Assembly: GCA_026261815.1 (NCBI GenBank)
Contig: JAMPIT010000230.1
Coordinates: 38,338,501 to 38,402,500, forward strand
Direction of reading: 5' to 3'
DNA: 64,000 bases
From: Monarcha castaneiventris obscurior
Taxonomy: Eukaryota > Chordata > Aves > Passeriformes > Monarchidae
Each line of letters starts with the position of its first letter. The stretch's first letter is position 1. A model generated the notes under the pieces. It was not told the origin of the DNA. It did not search any database and saw only the letters and a program-made list of their open reading frames with translations. Positions 1 through 10,731 of this stretch are shown one piece after another. The position numbers and the translations under genes were made by a program.

Positions 1-2345
1 TTTAATTCTTTTAATGTTGGTCAACACAGACTGACTTTTCCACAGAATTACCCTCAACTGGTTGTGGAGGAATATAACCTTCCATGCAAAAACTTGCCTG
101 TGTAGAGCATTGTGCTTTTCCATTGTCTTTCCAACCTCCTGAAAAGTCTATACAATATTTATTCACATTTTTTTCTAGATGGAGTTAGCAAAGTTGTTTG
201 GTAGCTTTGTTTAATCCCAATCAACTTTAGGAAGCCACTTATTAACAAATACGAGGTTGTCAGATGGTAATGCTGGATAGGGGAATTCCAGAAATGGTAA
301 TGGCTTCCTATTTGTGGTTGGCTAATATAGAGAGGATGTGTAGAGTTCCTAGCTTGTTAAACCACATCACAGTGCATGGGCTAATATCACATGTGTTCAT
401 TAGCAGATGATCATGGCATGTGTCAATATCCAGTGTGCAGATGGTTTTTGCATGGTCCTCCTAATGGTATCATATGTTGCTTGGTAGTTGTTCAGTGCTT
501 AAAACAAAAAGCTTTTGAAGCTTCGTATGTGATGTTTAATAGGTCTTTCTCTAATGCTGGCTTAGCACCTGCTCCTCCCTCACAATCACATCAAAGTGAA
601 CGCTAAGAAACCACTCTGAAATCATGCAGCATCAGGCCACAGAGTAAAACCAGGGAAAGTGCAGGGCAATCAGCCCTGTAAAATCTCTCCATCTGCAGAA
701 AGAATCTCCATAGCCACCTGGATGCTTTTAAACCTTCATTATTTTAAATTTAAAATGGTTGGCTGAGCATTGCTTCTACAAAAATCTGATACAATAATCG
801 AAGTTGGAGGTGGGGAAGGACCTCTGGGGTTACACAGTCAAGCTTTCTGCCAATAATGGATTGTTCCCTGCAGTTCAGTTTCTAGTGACCTTGGAAATTA
901 CTAGCCTGGTAAAATGGTAATGAAAAAACAAAGCTGTTATAGCTTCAAAAGTGGCCAAAGTGACGCTGTCCCAATGAGAAATTGTGCTTTTGATGTGAGA
1001 TTCTCTATGTGCATTGTTTCTTGGTTGCAGTTTTTAAGTGATCACAGTTTTAATCTACACTTTCTGGCCCATTTTGAATTGTCTATAACTAGGAGGTTGG
1101 TGGAGGTTAGCTAGTTTTAATACCACATGAACTTATCCCTTAACCAAGTCATAATTTTTATTCAAATAAATGAGTCGACAACTTGATTAGCTCCCCCTAC
1201 CCAAACATTTTCTTCATGTCTCTGCAGTTGTCTTCATGCCTCTTTCAACATTTCTAGCCTCCCAGAAACAGGAAATGGAAAGGAAAAAAAAAACAGATTT
1301 CTTGGTTTTTCCTTCAAAACTCTTGGTTAATTAATTACAGACTTATGCCTGGGAACTCAGAAATTCCTGATAAGACTCGAATGTGACACGTGATTTTTAG
1401 ATTTCTTTCAACCAGGCAAATATTGTTTTACTTCTCTGCTGATGTAGGCAATAAAGCACAACTCTAACATACACCTAAGTGGGCAGAATTTGGCCCCCCT
1501 TTTGAGGATGAAGCAGCAGAAACAAGCTCCCACCAGCAGAATAATTAAAGTTTTGGTTAAAACAAAAGTATTTTAGGAGGCTGTTAAAAGCTGTGTAGAT
1601 GGGAAAGAGATCCCAAGACACCAAGTTCCCTTCCTGTTGCGCCCGTTTGATGTGTGTTAATTTCTTCTCTAGGGGGCCCTTTTGTGGGCTGCCTTTTGGG
1701 GTGTGCAGTGCTGTGATTGTCCTTTCTTCCTGGGACTCTAGCCCTCCCTGACTATTGTATTCACACACTCCAGATCTCACTTGGAGAGGAAAAGAGTTTT
1801 CTCAGCTGCCAACTTGCTTAAAAGGGGAGTTAAGAGGAAAAGAAAGCTGATTGGACTTGGCAAAAGTCTCTATTTTATTCTGTTTAGTCCGATTTTTAAG
1901 GGACTGGATGCTGAGAAACACCAAAATAGTGAGAACATTTATTCCTTAAACAGGTTCTTGCAAAGTTTTTACAATAAAAACAGAAAGCTGCTTTAGTGAA
2001 GCAGTGTTTATCCTTGCACTAATGCTGGTCATGAATACGTGTCTAACTTAGCTGGAACTAATGCCTGACTATACTGTTCCACTACAGCAACTTAACATTC
2101 TGCGTAGGCTGATTATTTTTTCAACAATATTTGCTAAATTCTTTTAAGGGCTGCCAGTATATATTTTTTGAAGCTTAGTTAATAAGAACAGCTGCCAGTG
2201 GAGTCAAGGCTAAAAGAGGCAAAAAATATCTGCAGAAGGCAAGATTTTACTTCAAAAGATCAGTATTACAAAGCACTACTGTTGCTGGTATAATCACTTT
2301 CTTTGGGGGGGATGCTAATATAGACTGGGTTTCTTGTCTTCACAG
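1..2345 (+). other. RBMS3: Intron, 3' part (upstream of the first visible RBMS3 exon)
   Basis: This is noncoding sequence that ends in a good 3' splice site (pyrimidine-rich stretch followed by CAG at 2343-2345). It holds one degenerate CR1-like trace near 791-862. Otherwise I see no exon, RNA gene or clear repeat. The upstream exon encoding the end of the RRM region is not in the window. Short open frames here have no recognisable homology and read as chance. Confidence 0.7.
791..862 (-). repeat. Degenerate CR1 LINE 3'-end fragment (possible)
   Basis: The stretch contains GTTGGAGG, then GGAAGGACCTCTGG, then a decayed CAGTCAAGCTTTCTGC. This follows the order of the reverse-complemented CR1 3' region (a 'GTTGGAAGGACCTCTGGAGGTCA...' type of string, recalled from family knowledge). 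It is short and diverged, so it could be an old truncated copy or a chance resemblance. Confidence 0.45.
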
Positions 2346-2452
2346 CCCCCACTGAGCCTTTGCTGTGCAAATTTGCTGATGGAGGGCAAAAGAAGCGCCA
2401 GAATCAAAGCAAATACACACAGAATGGAAGGCCGTGGCCCAGAGAAGGAGAG
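2346..2452 (+). CDS. RBMS3: RBMS3 internal coding exon A (post-RRM linker)
   Basis: This exon encodes part of an RBMS-family single-stranded RNA/DNA-binding protein; family members bind A/U-rich RNA through two RRMs and affect mRNA stability. It is 107 nt long. The first two bases complete a split codon (probably Ala), followed by 35 codons reading [20 protein letters not shown] and on through [10 protein letters not shown]. That string is the signature segment just after RRM2 in RBMS1/2/3. It is preceded by ...TTCACAG and followed by a strong GTAAGT donor. It ends on a complete GAG codon, so the next exon starts in phase 0. SKYTQNG and PREGE fit RBMS3 better than RBMS1 as I recall them. The gene is clear; the choice of paralogue rests on memory of the family. 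Confidence 0.93.
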
Positions 2453-3343
2453 GTAAGTGCCACGTAGCAATTATTTTCCTGGGGTTTGGCAGAAGTCAGC
2501 GACAGACCTGGAGGCCTACCTTTCGGGCTGTGGAGAAATCAGATTGCACAAAAAATGCAATAGTTGCATACAGAAAAAGCTATGTAAGCAGTGGGGAGAT
2601 GGAGGTTTATGATAATGTGCAGAGCGTAAAGTTGCAGGAAAGGAGAATTTCCGAGCTTGGTGTGGGACTGCACACAGCCCGGTCCCACTGTGAGTGCTCT
2701 GCAGGCAGACCTGAGCCAAGGATTCTCTCACTGGTGAGCTATCAGCACCCTGGGTGTACCTTTTACAAACCAAATCAATTTACACTGAAGAAACTCAACA
2801 GTGTTATTTTCTCCATCTACTTCCTGGTGGTAGAAGATCCGTAGGGAATATGAGAGCTGTTCCAAAAGAGAGAGATGTACTTACGCATCCAGATGTAGGG
2901 TCCATGTAGAAGTTTTCTGAAAGCTTATCTGGGCTGAGCTCTTCATTCTGTTCAAGACAAAGCAATTTACAGTAGCCTCAGCTGCATCATGTATACAAAG
3001 TTTTAAAATAAGGTAATCTAATGGTTGCTCTCTGCTCTACTGCAAGTAGTCTGTTACTGGAGTTTCTTTTCTGTGTTCTTTTATGTGAAGTGACTCCAAA
3101 TTTGGCAATTTTTTTGACTCTTCGAGAGTTTGTTTACTGTTTTTGAATTCTATTATCGAGAAAAGACTTGAATAAATAAGGGAGATTTGATCATAGTGCC
3201 TTCTTAGGCATGGTGATAGCTATGAAGGCTGAAGGACTTGCAAGTATTTCTACCCTAAACAGCTATCCTTTGTGTTTATGATTGAGACTTCAAGGAAAAA
3301 AAATGTGTTGTGCAATTGTGCTCTTCTAGAATACAAGTTTGGT

Positions 3344-3374
3344 GGGAGGGGGTCTTTTTGGGAGGGGGGGTGGG
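3344..3374 (+). other. RBMS3: Potential G-quadruplex motif
   Basis: There are five runs of three or more G within 31 nt: 3344-3346, 3348-3352, 3360-3362, 3364-3370 and 3372-3374. The separating loops are 1, 7, 1 and 1 nt. This satisfies the usual G3+N1-7 definition. It lies on the coding strand of the host intron, so the pre-mRNA would carry the G-rich version. Folding is not shown by sequence alone. Confidence 0.6.
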
Positions 3375-5210
3375 TGTTGCTATGTTTACTTCAGTTTTAC
3401 AAGGCAAACTAGAAAAAAAAAAAGAAAATTATTTGGTGTTTCTGAGTTACATGTTTCTAGAGTATTTCTGCTTCTTTGCAACTACTTGATTTTTTTAGCT
3501 GATACTTTTCAGGCCATTAGTTTATGACATATATACTCTAGCACTATTGGTGAGCTCCTAAAAAAGAACAGAAAGTCCCTTTGAATGTGTAGAAATTTCT
3601 CCCCCCATCCCATGGTTGTTCTACACTGTTCCAACAGCAATGGTCCATTTTTAGCCCTGTGGGCTGAAAAGCCCAGTGTGGCAGACACTTTTGCCAAAGG
3701 ACACTGCAGAAGTGTCCAAAGGCTCATTGCAGTCTCTTATGCTGTATGTCTGAAAAAATGGAGTTGTCTTCTCAGGATTCATTATGGGATCTACTGAGGA
3801 ACAAGTGCCCAAGAAATACTTCAAGCAGTAGACTCACGTCAGCATACACAGTTTGAAAAACAAAAATCTATGTATAGGAGACAATAATAAACCCTCAATA
3901 AGGTCAACAATCCATATTTTAAAGATGTCTAAATCCCTGTTTAAAAAGTAAATACCATCACAGCTATTATCTCCGCTGTTTTATACTTCCTTCAGTTCAA
4001 ATCAATGAAAAAAGAGAACATAAATTAAAGCCAGCAAGCCACCATTATGCCTGTGGCCTCAGGGCATCAGCTTATTGCATCTTGTGTAGTTCATTTGCTG
4101 CTAGTGGAGTGGTGCCTGTTAAGCCCAGTGATATCCTGGTGACCTAGAGGCAGGGTGTGGCTGGTGTGTTTGTAGTATCAACAGTTAAGAACTAAATTTC
4201 AGTGCTGGAAGACGTCATTCCTTGTTGTAGATCACAGTCAACTACTGAGCTGTTGTCATGGTATAAAGTAGAAACATGAAAATATTGTAAAGATACAAAC
4301 TCAGAGATATTTCAGGTTAGATTTTCTCAGATTTTCTCTGTTTACTAGCATCTGGTTAATACCTTGTTGCACTTTGGATATTTACTACTCAGAGCATAAA
4401 AGATGAGAATGCTTGTTCTCTTTTAGGGTCCCTCATTTACTGAATTTCTTCCCTACTGTTAAGTTTCTTCAATGTAAAATCTTTCTGTATAATTACTCTT
4501 ACATTGTATATGCAATAGGGTTTTTCTAACTCTTTGTCCTTTAACAATCTTGTTCTAAAAACAATCTACCATTCAGTTGTTCTTTAGGTAGCAGCACTTG
4601 GGTAAACTTCCTACAGTTATTCCTGTCAGTTTTAATTTCTTTTAATTCCTTTTTAAAAGAGCAGGCAATGAGTAGTGAAAAATAACTGATGCATGACAAG
4701 TGTCATAGTTCTGATGACAAATGGGATCTGGAAATATTCCCTACACCTCTGCTTTTTCTTGATTTCTTCCCTGAAGAAAAGTATTGAAACAGCGTCCAAG
4801 GGATTACTCCCTTAGTATTTCCACCCTGGCCAAATCCTGTGGTATCTAGACCAAGATGTATTTTGGCTATTGTTCAGATAAGCCTTTGCATTCTTGAATA
4901 CTTTTGTGAAGGGCATTTCTAAAACATCTGAGGTTTAACCAGCATTAGCACTGAGCGTGCATGAGGATTATTTCTCGGAAGGGCAGATCCCAGAGAAATG
5001 ACGCCAACAGTTCTGTCACTGGCCTCAAACTTGAGCATGCAAAGTAGAGACAAACAGCTGTGCCCAGCACTCTGCTGTAGGGAGGGGATGGCAGGAGATT
5101 TAGTGGGAGGAGCAGGTTTGCTGCAGTGTTACCTCTCTGGTCATGCTGTTCTCAGACGTTTTGCTCTCTTTTATGAAGAGCTTCTATGAAATTTTATAAG
5201 ACAGGATTTC

Positions 5211-5228
5211 TTTTTTTTTTTTTTTTTT
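5211..5228 (+). repeat. Homopolymer T run (18 nt)
   Basis: This is an uninterrupted run of 18 T within an intron. No retroposed body or target-site duplication is visible beside it, so it is recorded as simple sequence rather than a retroposon tail. Confidence 0.85.
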
Positions 5229-6509
5229 GTGAAGTTGTCAGGTTATGCTGCAGAATGCAATAGAAAATCTTATTCCTGTCGTACATCTTTGTAGTTTGCT
5301 TCTTAACCATATAGAAATATTTTCATTGGCTGTTAAATTGACGTCCCTTTTGAAGTCGAGTCTTTAGGAATATACTGAATTTCTCTAGGGCTTTTTGGGA
5401 GGTCTGGGAGGGTGGATTTTGTGCTCAGTTACTTGACCAGTTGTAACAAGGAAAGAATGCCAGATCTTGAGTAGTGCTTTCTAGTCCTTACCCTAACACT
5501 CTTGTTTGTAGTCTCACGAAATGTTCAGCAGATTTACTGAGACATTTAACTGAGTGTTTGTGATGGTTGGCCAGTTCTGGACTACAAAGTCAAGAGCTTA
5601 TATTAGTGATGGCTTTGTAAAAGGCTGTCAAATTAGGCATCTAATAGACAGGTGCAATAAATGTTCAGTGAAACCTGCAAGTGTTGGAAATATATGCAGT
5701 AAAATTCTGACATAATTTCTGCACTAAGTTAAATAATTACTTTTTTAGGCTAGTTTCTCCTCACACTGGTTTAATTAGGCACTCTGTTGTGAAACTTAAC
5801 CTGACAAGATTGTATTGAAATAGTGATAGAGGATAATCATATTCAAATTCTGTCTGTAAAATATTTGATTCAATTTACCTCTAAATTGCAACTGACAAGT
5901 CGAGAGGTGGGTGATATAACTCCCCAAAAATGTTTTAGTCAAAAATGCACCTAGGGAATAAAGTGTAGTCACAAAATGAGATCAGATTGGATTAAAAACT
6001 GCAACATAAATTTTGCAACATAATCTTCTACTGCAGATTTAATGAAGCTTTGTTTTGATTATTCAGAAATAATGTCTTTTGGTGCATGTATTTAAGGGCA
6101 GGTTTATTTGAAAATTACCTGGTAGACAGGGAGAAATCTGCCTAAAGTTTATTACTAAAGTTTACAGTTCTAGAAATTGTAGCTTTTCTACATTTGGTCA
6201 GCCCAAAGTGATTAAGGTTTTTATATAGTTACAGTATTTTGAACTCTTTGATATCTCATTTGCAAGTTTCTGTAAAATTTGGGCTATTTAAGTAGTTGCA
6301 TTGTCTTACAAGGGAATATCACCCTTACAGTATTGGTGCATGTATCACAACTGTGAGATGCACCATTGAATGCAATCCCCTTGTCATTGAATTTAGTCTG
6401 ATGTCTATAATGATATTCAATAATTGTCACTAATAATACTTCTATTGATTGCTTTTTTTGCATCTGTAATCTGAGTTACATTTTTTATTTCTAAAGAGCC
6501 AAGAGGTTA

Positions 6510-6564
6510 CCCTCCTTCCCTTCCCTTCCCTTTCTTCTCTTCCTCCTTACCCCTTTCTCCTTTG
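6510..6564 (+). repeat. Polypyrimidine tract with CTTCC-like repeats
   Basis: About 55 nt are almost pure C/T, with one interrupting A near 6549. Several CCTTC/CCCTT units sit at the left end. It is a simple low-complexity tract inside the intron. Confidence 0.75.
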
Positions 6565-7841
6565 TTTTCGTTCAAGCTCAGTTCATGGAATATCTAAAGA
6601 ATTAAACATGTTTTTAATTCTTTCTTAAAAAAATAAAATGACTTGGTAGTTTGGGAATGTTGCTTTTGTAACAGTTTGTCTTTTTATCCTCTACTCATTA
6701 CAACTTTGCCTAATGAAAAGAGCAATTTAGAGAGAAAAACATGGAATAGGTAATTTGAGACACTTCCCGAATTTTTTGTAAAGTCAGTACCAGTGAAGGG
6801 CTGAAGCAGTTGATCCTGGTGCCAACAGTCCATTCTTTACCAACAGATGCATTTGGAAATGATTAGTAATTCTGTGCCAGGCCTATTTTTAACTCAGACA
6901 CGGATTGTTTTTATGCTTCCAAGGAGATAGGTACTACTTAGTTGTGTTCAATAATCCTGAGTCTCTAGGGCAGATGTATTTTATACCTGGACAAGTAACT
7001 TTTCTTTGCTGTGAGAGGCAATTCCCAGCTCTGTCCAGATAAACTGTTGTACCCTCATATGTAAACCACCCATGAAGACATTTACTGTATATATTTAGCA
7101 TGCCTGTAAGTTAAACATTGGCACTTTGCATGCTTATTTTCAACAAAAGCTTAGTTTGGCAAAGAGAGGTGTTGAACCTGAAGAAAGCCCAAGCAGAGGG
7201 AGAAAGAGGAGGGCAAAAGATAATTGACCAGTAATTGAAAATATCTGGAATAATGACACAAGGTGCTGTCATTATGGGCAATATTTTGAAAAGATGCCTC
7301 AATGGCACAAATACCAAAGACTAATTTGGATTTTGAGCTTATAAAGTACATAGAAATATTTTAAACCAATAACATAAGTGAAATCACTGTCACTGCAGTC
7401 AGGATTTTAAAAGGCCCATGGTTTAGTTAAAACAGAATCAGCAGTGTACCTGTTCTTTGAGATTAGTTTTCTTTGTTTTCATTTTGGCTTCGAATTTCCT
7501 TCTCTGGTGAAAAATGTCATGTCATTTGCCCTGGAGATTTTCCTGTAGCTGGGTTTTCCTCCAAATTCTGCTGCTACAACAGTGTTTTCTGAGACAGAAT
7601 AAACAAATGGAGACAGGGAAAGGACATACCTTTTTTTGCTGTTTGCTAACAGATACCAGGAGTGCTGCAAGCCAACTGACTGTAGCACACACGTCTAGTG
7701 TGCAGATGTAATGCACAGCTGATACAACACTGGATCATATTGATGGCAAAATGGGTGTGCCAGATCCCCAAGAGCCGATGGCTCATAGACCTGAAGATGA
7801 CTAAGTTAAATGTATGGGCTGGCTGTGGAAAGAGAAATAAG

Positions 7842-7870
7842 ATATCATATCATATCATATCATATCATAT
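7842..7870 (+). repeat. (ATATC)n pentanucleotide microsatellite
   Basis: Five perfect ATATC units are followed by a partial ATAT unit, giving 5.8 copies without interruption. It continues into AT-rich sequence on the right. Confidence 0.9.
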
Positions 7871-8300
7871 TTATTATATTATTTCTCTTCAGTTTTTTTT
7901 TCTTTTCAATTTTTGGAGACTTCAACATTTATATTTTAAATAATCAGATAAATTAAAGTGGGAAGAAAGTGACTCAATCCCAAGAACAGAAGCTGTGTAT
8001 GTCAGACTTCCATTTCAGTTCTGTAGGACAAAAGGGTTTCTTGTCATTCATTTGGGTATCTGAACTTGTTATTGTGTTTATCAGTGCAGCCTCTGACGTT
8101 CTGAGATTCATGAATCACTTCCCAAGTTTAACATCAATATTATATATTTTTCTCTCCACAACCACTGTTTTCCTCAGAATCTGCAGCTGCTTAAGGAGCA
8201 CACATCACTGGGAAAGGCTCCATTTCTTTCATATGCATCTCTATATCTAAGAGGTGTCACATTTGCATTCTAGATTTCTCCTTCTCTAAAAAGGAAAGGT

Positions 8301-8311
8301 GGGGGGGGGGG
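8301..8311 (+). repeat. Homopolymer G run (11 nt)
   Basis: Eleven consecutive G follow GGAAAGGT inside the intron. It is simple sequence and prone to length error in sequencing. Confidence 0.8.
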
Positions 8312-9876
8312 TTATTTACAATTAAATTCAGAAGTCTTTCTAATAATGTCGAATATTTCTGACAGAACTGCTAAATAATCAAAGAAAGGAATTCTGCCAA
8401 GTTAACTTTACTGGTGACTGAGTTTGTTTTTTAAATTAGTATTTTGTATTAATCTCATCTGGGTCGATGATTTCTTTCCCCTACTCTCTCTTCTTCCATC
8501 AAAGCATTTCCATAAGGGTATCTGCTGTCAGGGCACAACAGATTCTTCTATTGTGATGCCTGGCAGATATTAGCAATGGAAACAAAACAAGTACAGGAAT
8601 CTGAGTGTCAAAATTTCAATTGATTCCACTGTAGTAGCCAAGAGCACACCCTGGGATGGCAGTCCTCCAGTGGGAAAGGGTGAAGGTATGAGTCAGTGGA
8701 GATGGAGAAGAGAAATGTATCTTTTAGTCTAACTCCCACATCAGTTCACCACAGAAATCCCTTAAGTCCAAGTGTACAACCTTCCCTTTTCATATCTTAG
8801 CTTAAGCAGGAGAAGCGCAGGGAGCGAATTCCCCACATCCATGGATTTCACCCCTTTTTAATTTGCAGGCCTCTCCAGTTTTTTTCCAATGGGACTGTTG
8901 TCTCCTGCACAGTAGGAGATCCTGCAGTGACAGCAGCCTTGCCTTGCAAAGGTACTCCAGCACTAGGCAGAGGCTGGCCAGGGCTGGTTTGAGGAGATAA
9001 TGTGGAAGTCTCACCTCTGAGGAGGAGGCGTAGCACATCCCTGTAGCAGGTCGATATTATGGTGAACTTTTGCACACAGCATCGTAAAGACGTGTACACT
9101 GAGAGTAGATGGCGATATGATGGTGAAGTTGTTCATGAAAGCAGCTTCCCAGCAACACAGAAGATGCTGAGCTGCACAGAAGATGCACGGAAGAAATTGA
9201 TCATTTATAGGTATTTATGTTTGCTGGAAGATAGATACTGCACTGATAAGTGTTCTTGTGAGACATCACAGGGGTTGGGTAGAGAAATAATAAACCCACT
9301 TAATTTCACATGATGTTGAAGATCTGCTCATTTATGTTCAAATCATAACAAAGAGAGGGGGAAAAAAGTAACCAAACCAGAAGCAGAACACCTTGTCTTT
9401 GCCCATGGAAAAATTTTCACAGTAAAGTGTTGAACAAAAGGCCTTCAAACTTCCTGGGGAAACCGTTGCTTTCCAGGGGCTTTTTGATATTTTCTGCTCT
9501 TTATTGAATGAAAGAGCTTAAATTTAAGGACAGGTGCAGACTGAATCTCTTGGTTTTAGAATCTCTTTCACTGATGTCAATAGCTAGAAACCTGCTGCAA
9601 AAAATAACAAAAACTTTAATTCCTTCCTCATGTCCTTAAGTTCAGACACTTTGGTAAAAATAAGACATAGGTAAACTCATATGGTTTAAGTAATCTTTTT
9701 AAAGGAATCAATATTTTAACAAGCTGGGTTAATTTCTGTGTCGCCTGACTTTCTGAACAGACCAGTAGTCATTAAGAATGATCTTTATTTCTATTATGTG
9801 ACTGATAGCAGCTATCCCTTTTTTTGATTACTTTAAGCAATTGCATATTGAAATGCTGAGGTGCAGAATTTTCACG

Positions 9877-10731
9877 GTATCACAGACAATGTCGATTTGG
9901 AAGGGACCCATAAGGATCATCGAGTCTGACCCTTGAGCCTGCACAGGATGATCCCCAGGATTCACACCATGTGCCTGAGAGCATTGTCCAAATCGTTCTT
10001 GAACTCTGTCAGGCTTGGTGCTGTGCCCACTTCCCTGGGGATCCTGTTCAGTGCCTGACCACCCTCTGGGTGAAAAACCTTTTTCTAATGTTTAATCTAA
10101 ACCTCCCTGACTCAGCTTCAGGCCATTCCCTTGAGTCCTATCACTGGTCACCAGAGAGAAGAGATCAATGCCTGTCCCTCCTCTTCCCCTCATGAGGAAG
10201 TTGCAGATTGCAATGAGGTCTCCCCTCAGTCTTCCCTTCTCCAGACTGAATGGACCAAGTGACCTCAGCCATTCTCCATCCAGCCTGCCTTCAAGGCCCT
10301 TCACCCTCACTAGCACCTCAATATCTTTCTTTTAATTTGGAGCCCAAAACTGCCCCCAGCACTCGAGGTGAGGCCACCCCAGTGCAGAGCAGAGCAGAGC
10401 AGGACAATCCCCTCCCTTGCCCGGCTGTCGATGCTGTGCCTGATGCCCCCAGGACAGGGTTGGCCCTCCTGGCTGCCAGGGCACTGCTGGCTCATGTTCA
10501 ACTTGTTAATGACCTGGACCTGCAGGTCCCTTTCCACAGAACTGCTTTCCAGCATCTCATTCCCCAGTCTGTCTGTATGTCCAGGGTTGCCCCATCCCAT
10601 GTGCAGAGTCCAGCACTTTCCCTTGTTTAACTTGACATGGTTGGTGATTATCAAGTTTTCTAAATTGTCGAGGTCTCTCTTAGGGCCTCCCTGCCTTCGA
10701 GGGAGTCAACAGCTCCTCCCAGTTTTGCATC
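9877..10731 (-). mobile_element. CR1 LINE fragment, 3' portion
   Basis: Read on the + strand, it starts with the reverse complement of a CR1 3' end (TTTGGAAGGGACCC, then AGGATCATCGAGTCTGACCC). It runs through recognisable CR1 sequence to GGGAGTCAACAGCTCCTCCC and then stops, so it is 5'-truncated, as most avian CR1 copies are. On the minus strand it preserves the C-terminal part of the ORF2 reverse transcriptase in at least two frames (see the pseudogene entry). It is the largest clear mobile element in the window. Confidence 0.9.
10092..10654 (-). pseudogene. CR1 ORF2 (reverse transcriptase) C-terminal remnant, frameshifted
   Basis: One minus-strand frame (about 10310-10654) reads VKLNKGKCWTLHMGWGNP, then LESSSVERDLQVQV, then NKLNMSQQCPGSQEGQPCPG. 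These match the CR1 reverse transcriptase C-terminal region known from family knowledge (LKFNKGKCKVLHLG..., ESSxxEKDLGVLVDNKLxMSQQC). A second frame (about 10092-10316) carries [18 protein letters not shown] and [13 protein letters not shown], the next conserved blocks. The shift between frames, the missing 5' part and the lack of catalytic motifs show a dead copy. It belongs to the CR1 fragment at 9877-10731. Confidence 0.85.

Noticed and set aside
2434..2844. 136-codon open frame starting inside exon A
   Set aside because: It uses a different frame from the RBMS3 exon and runs through the donor site into the intron.
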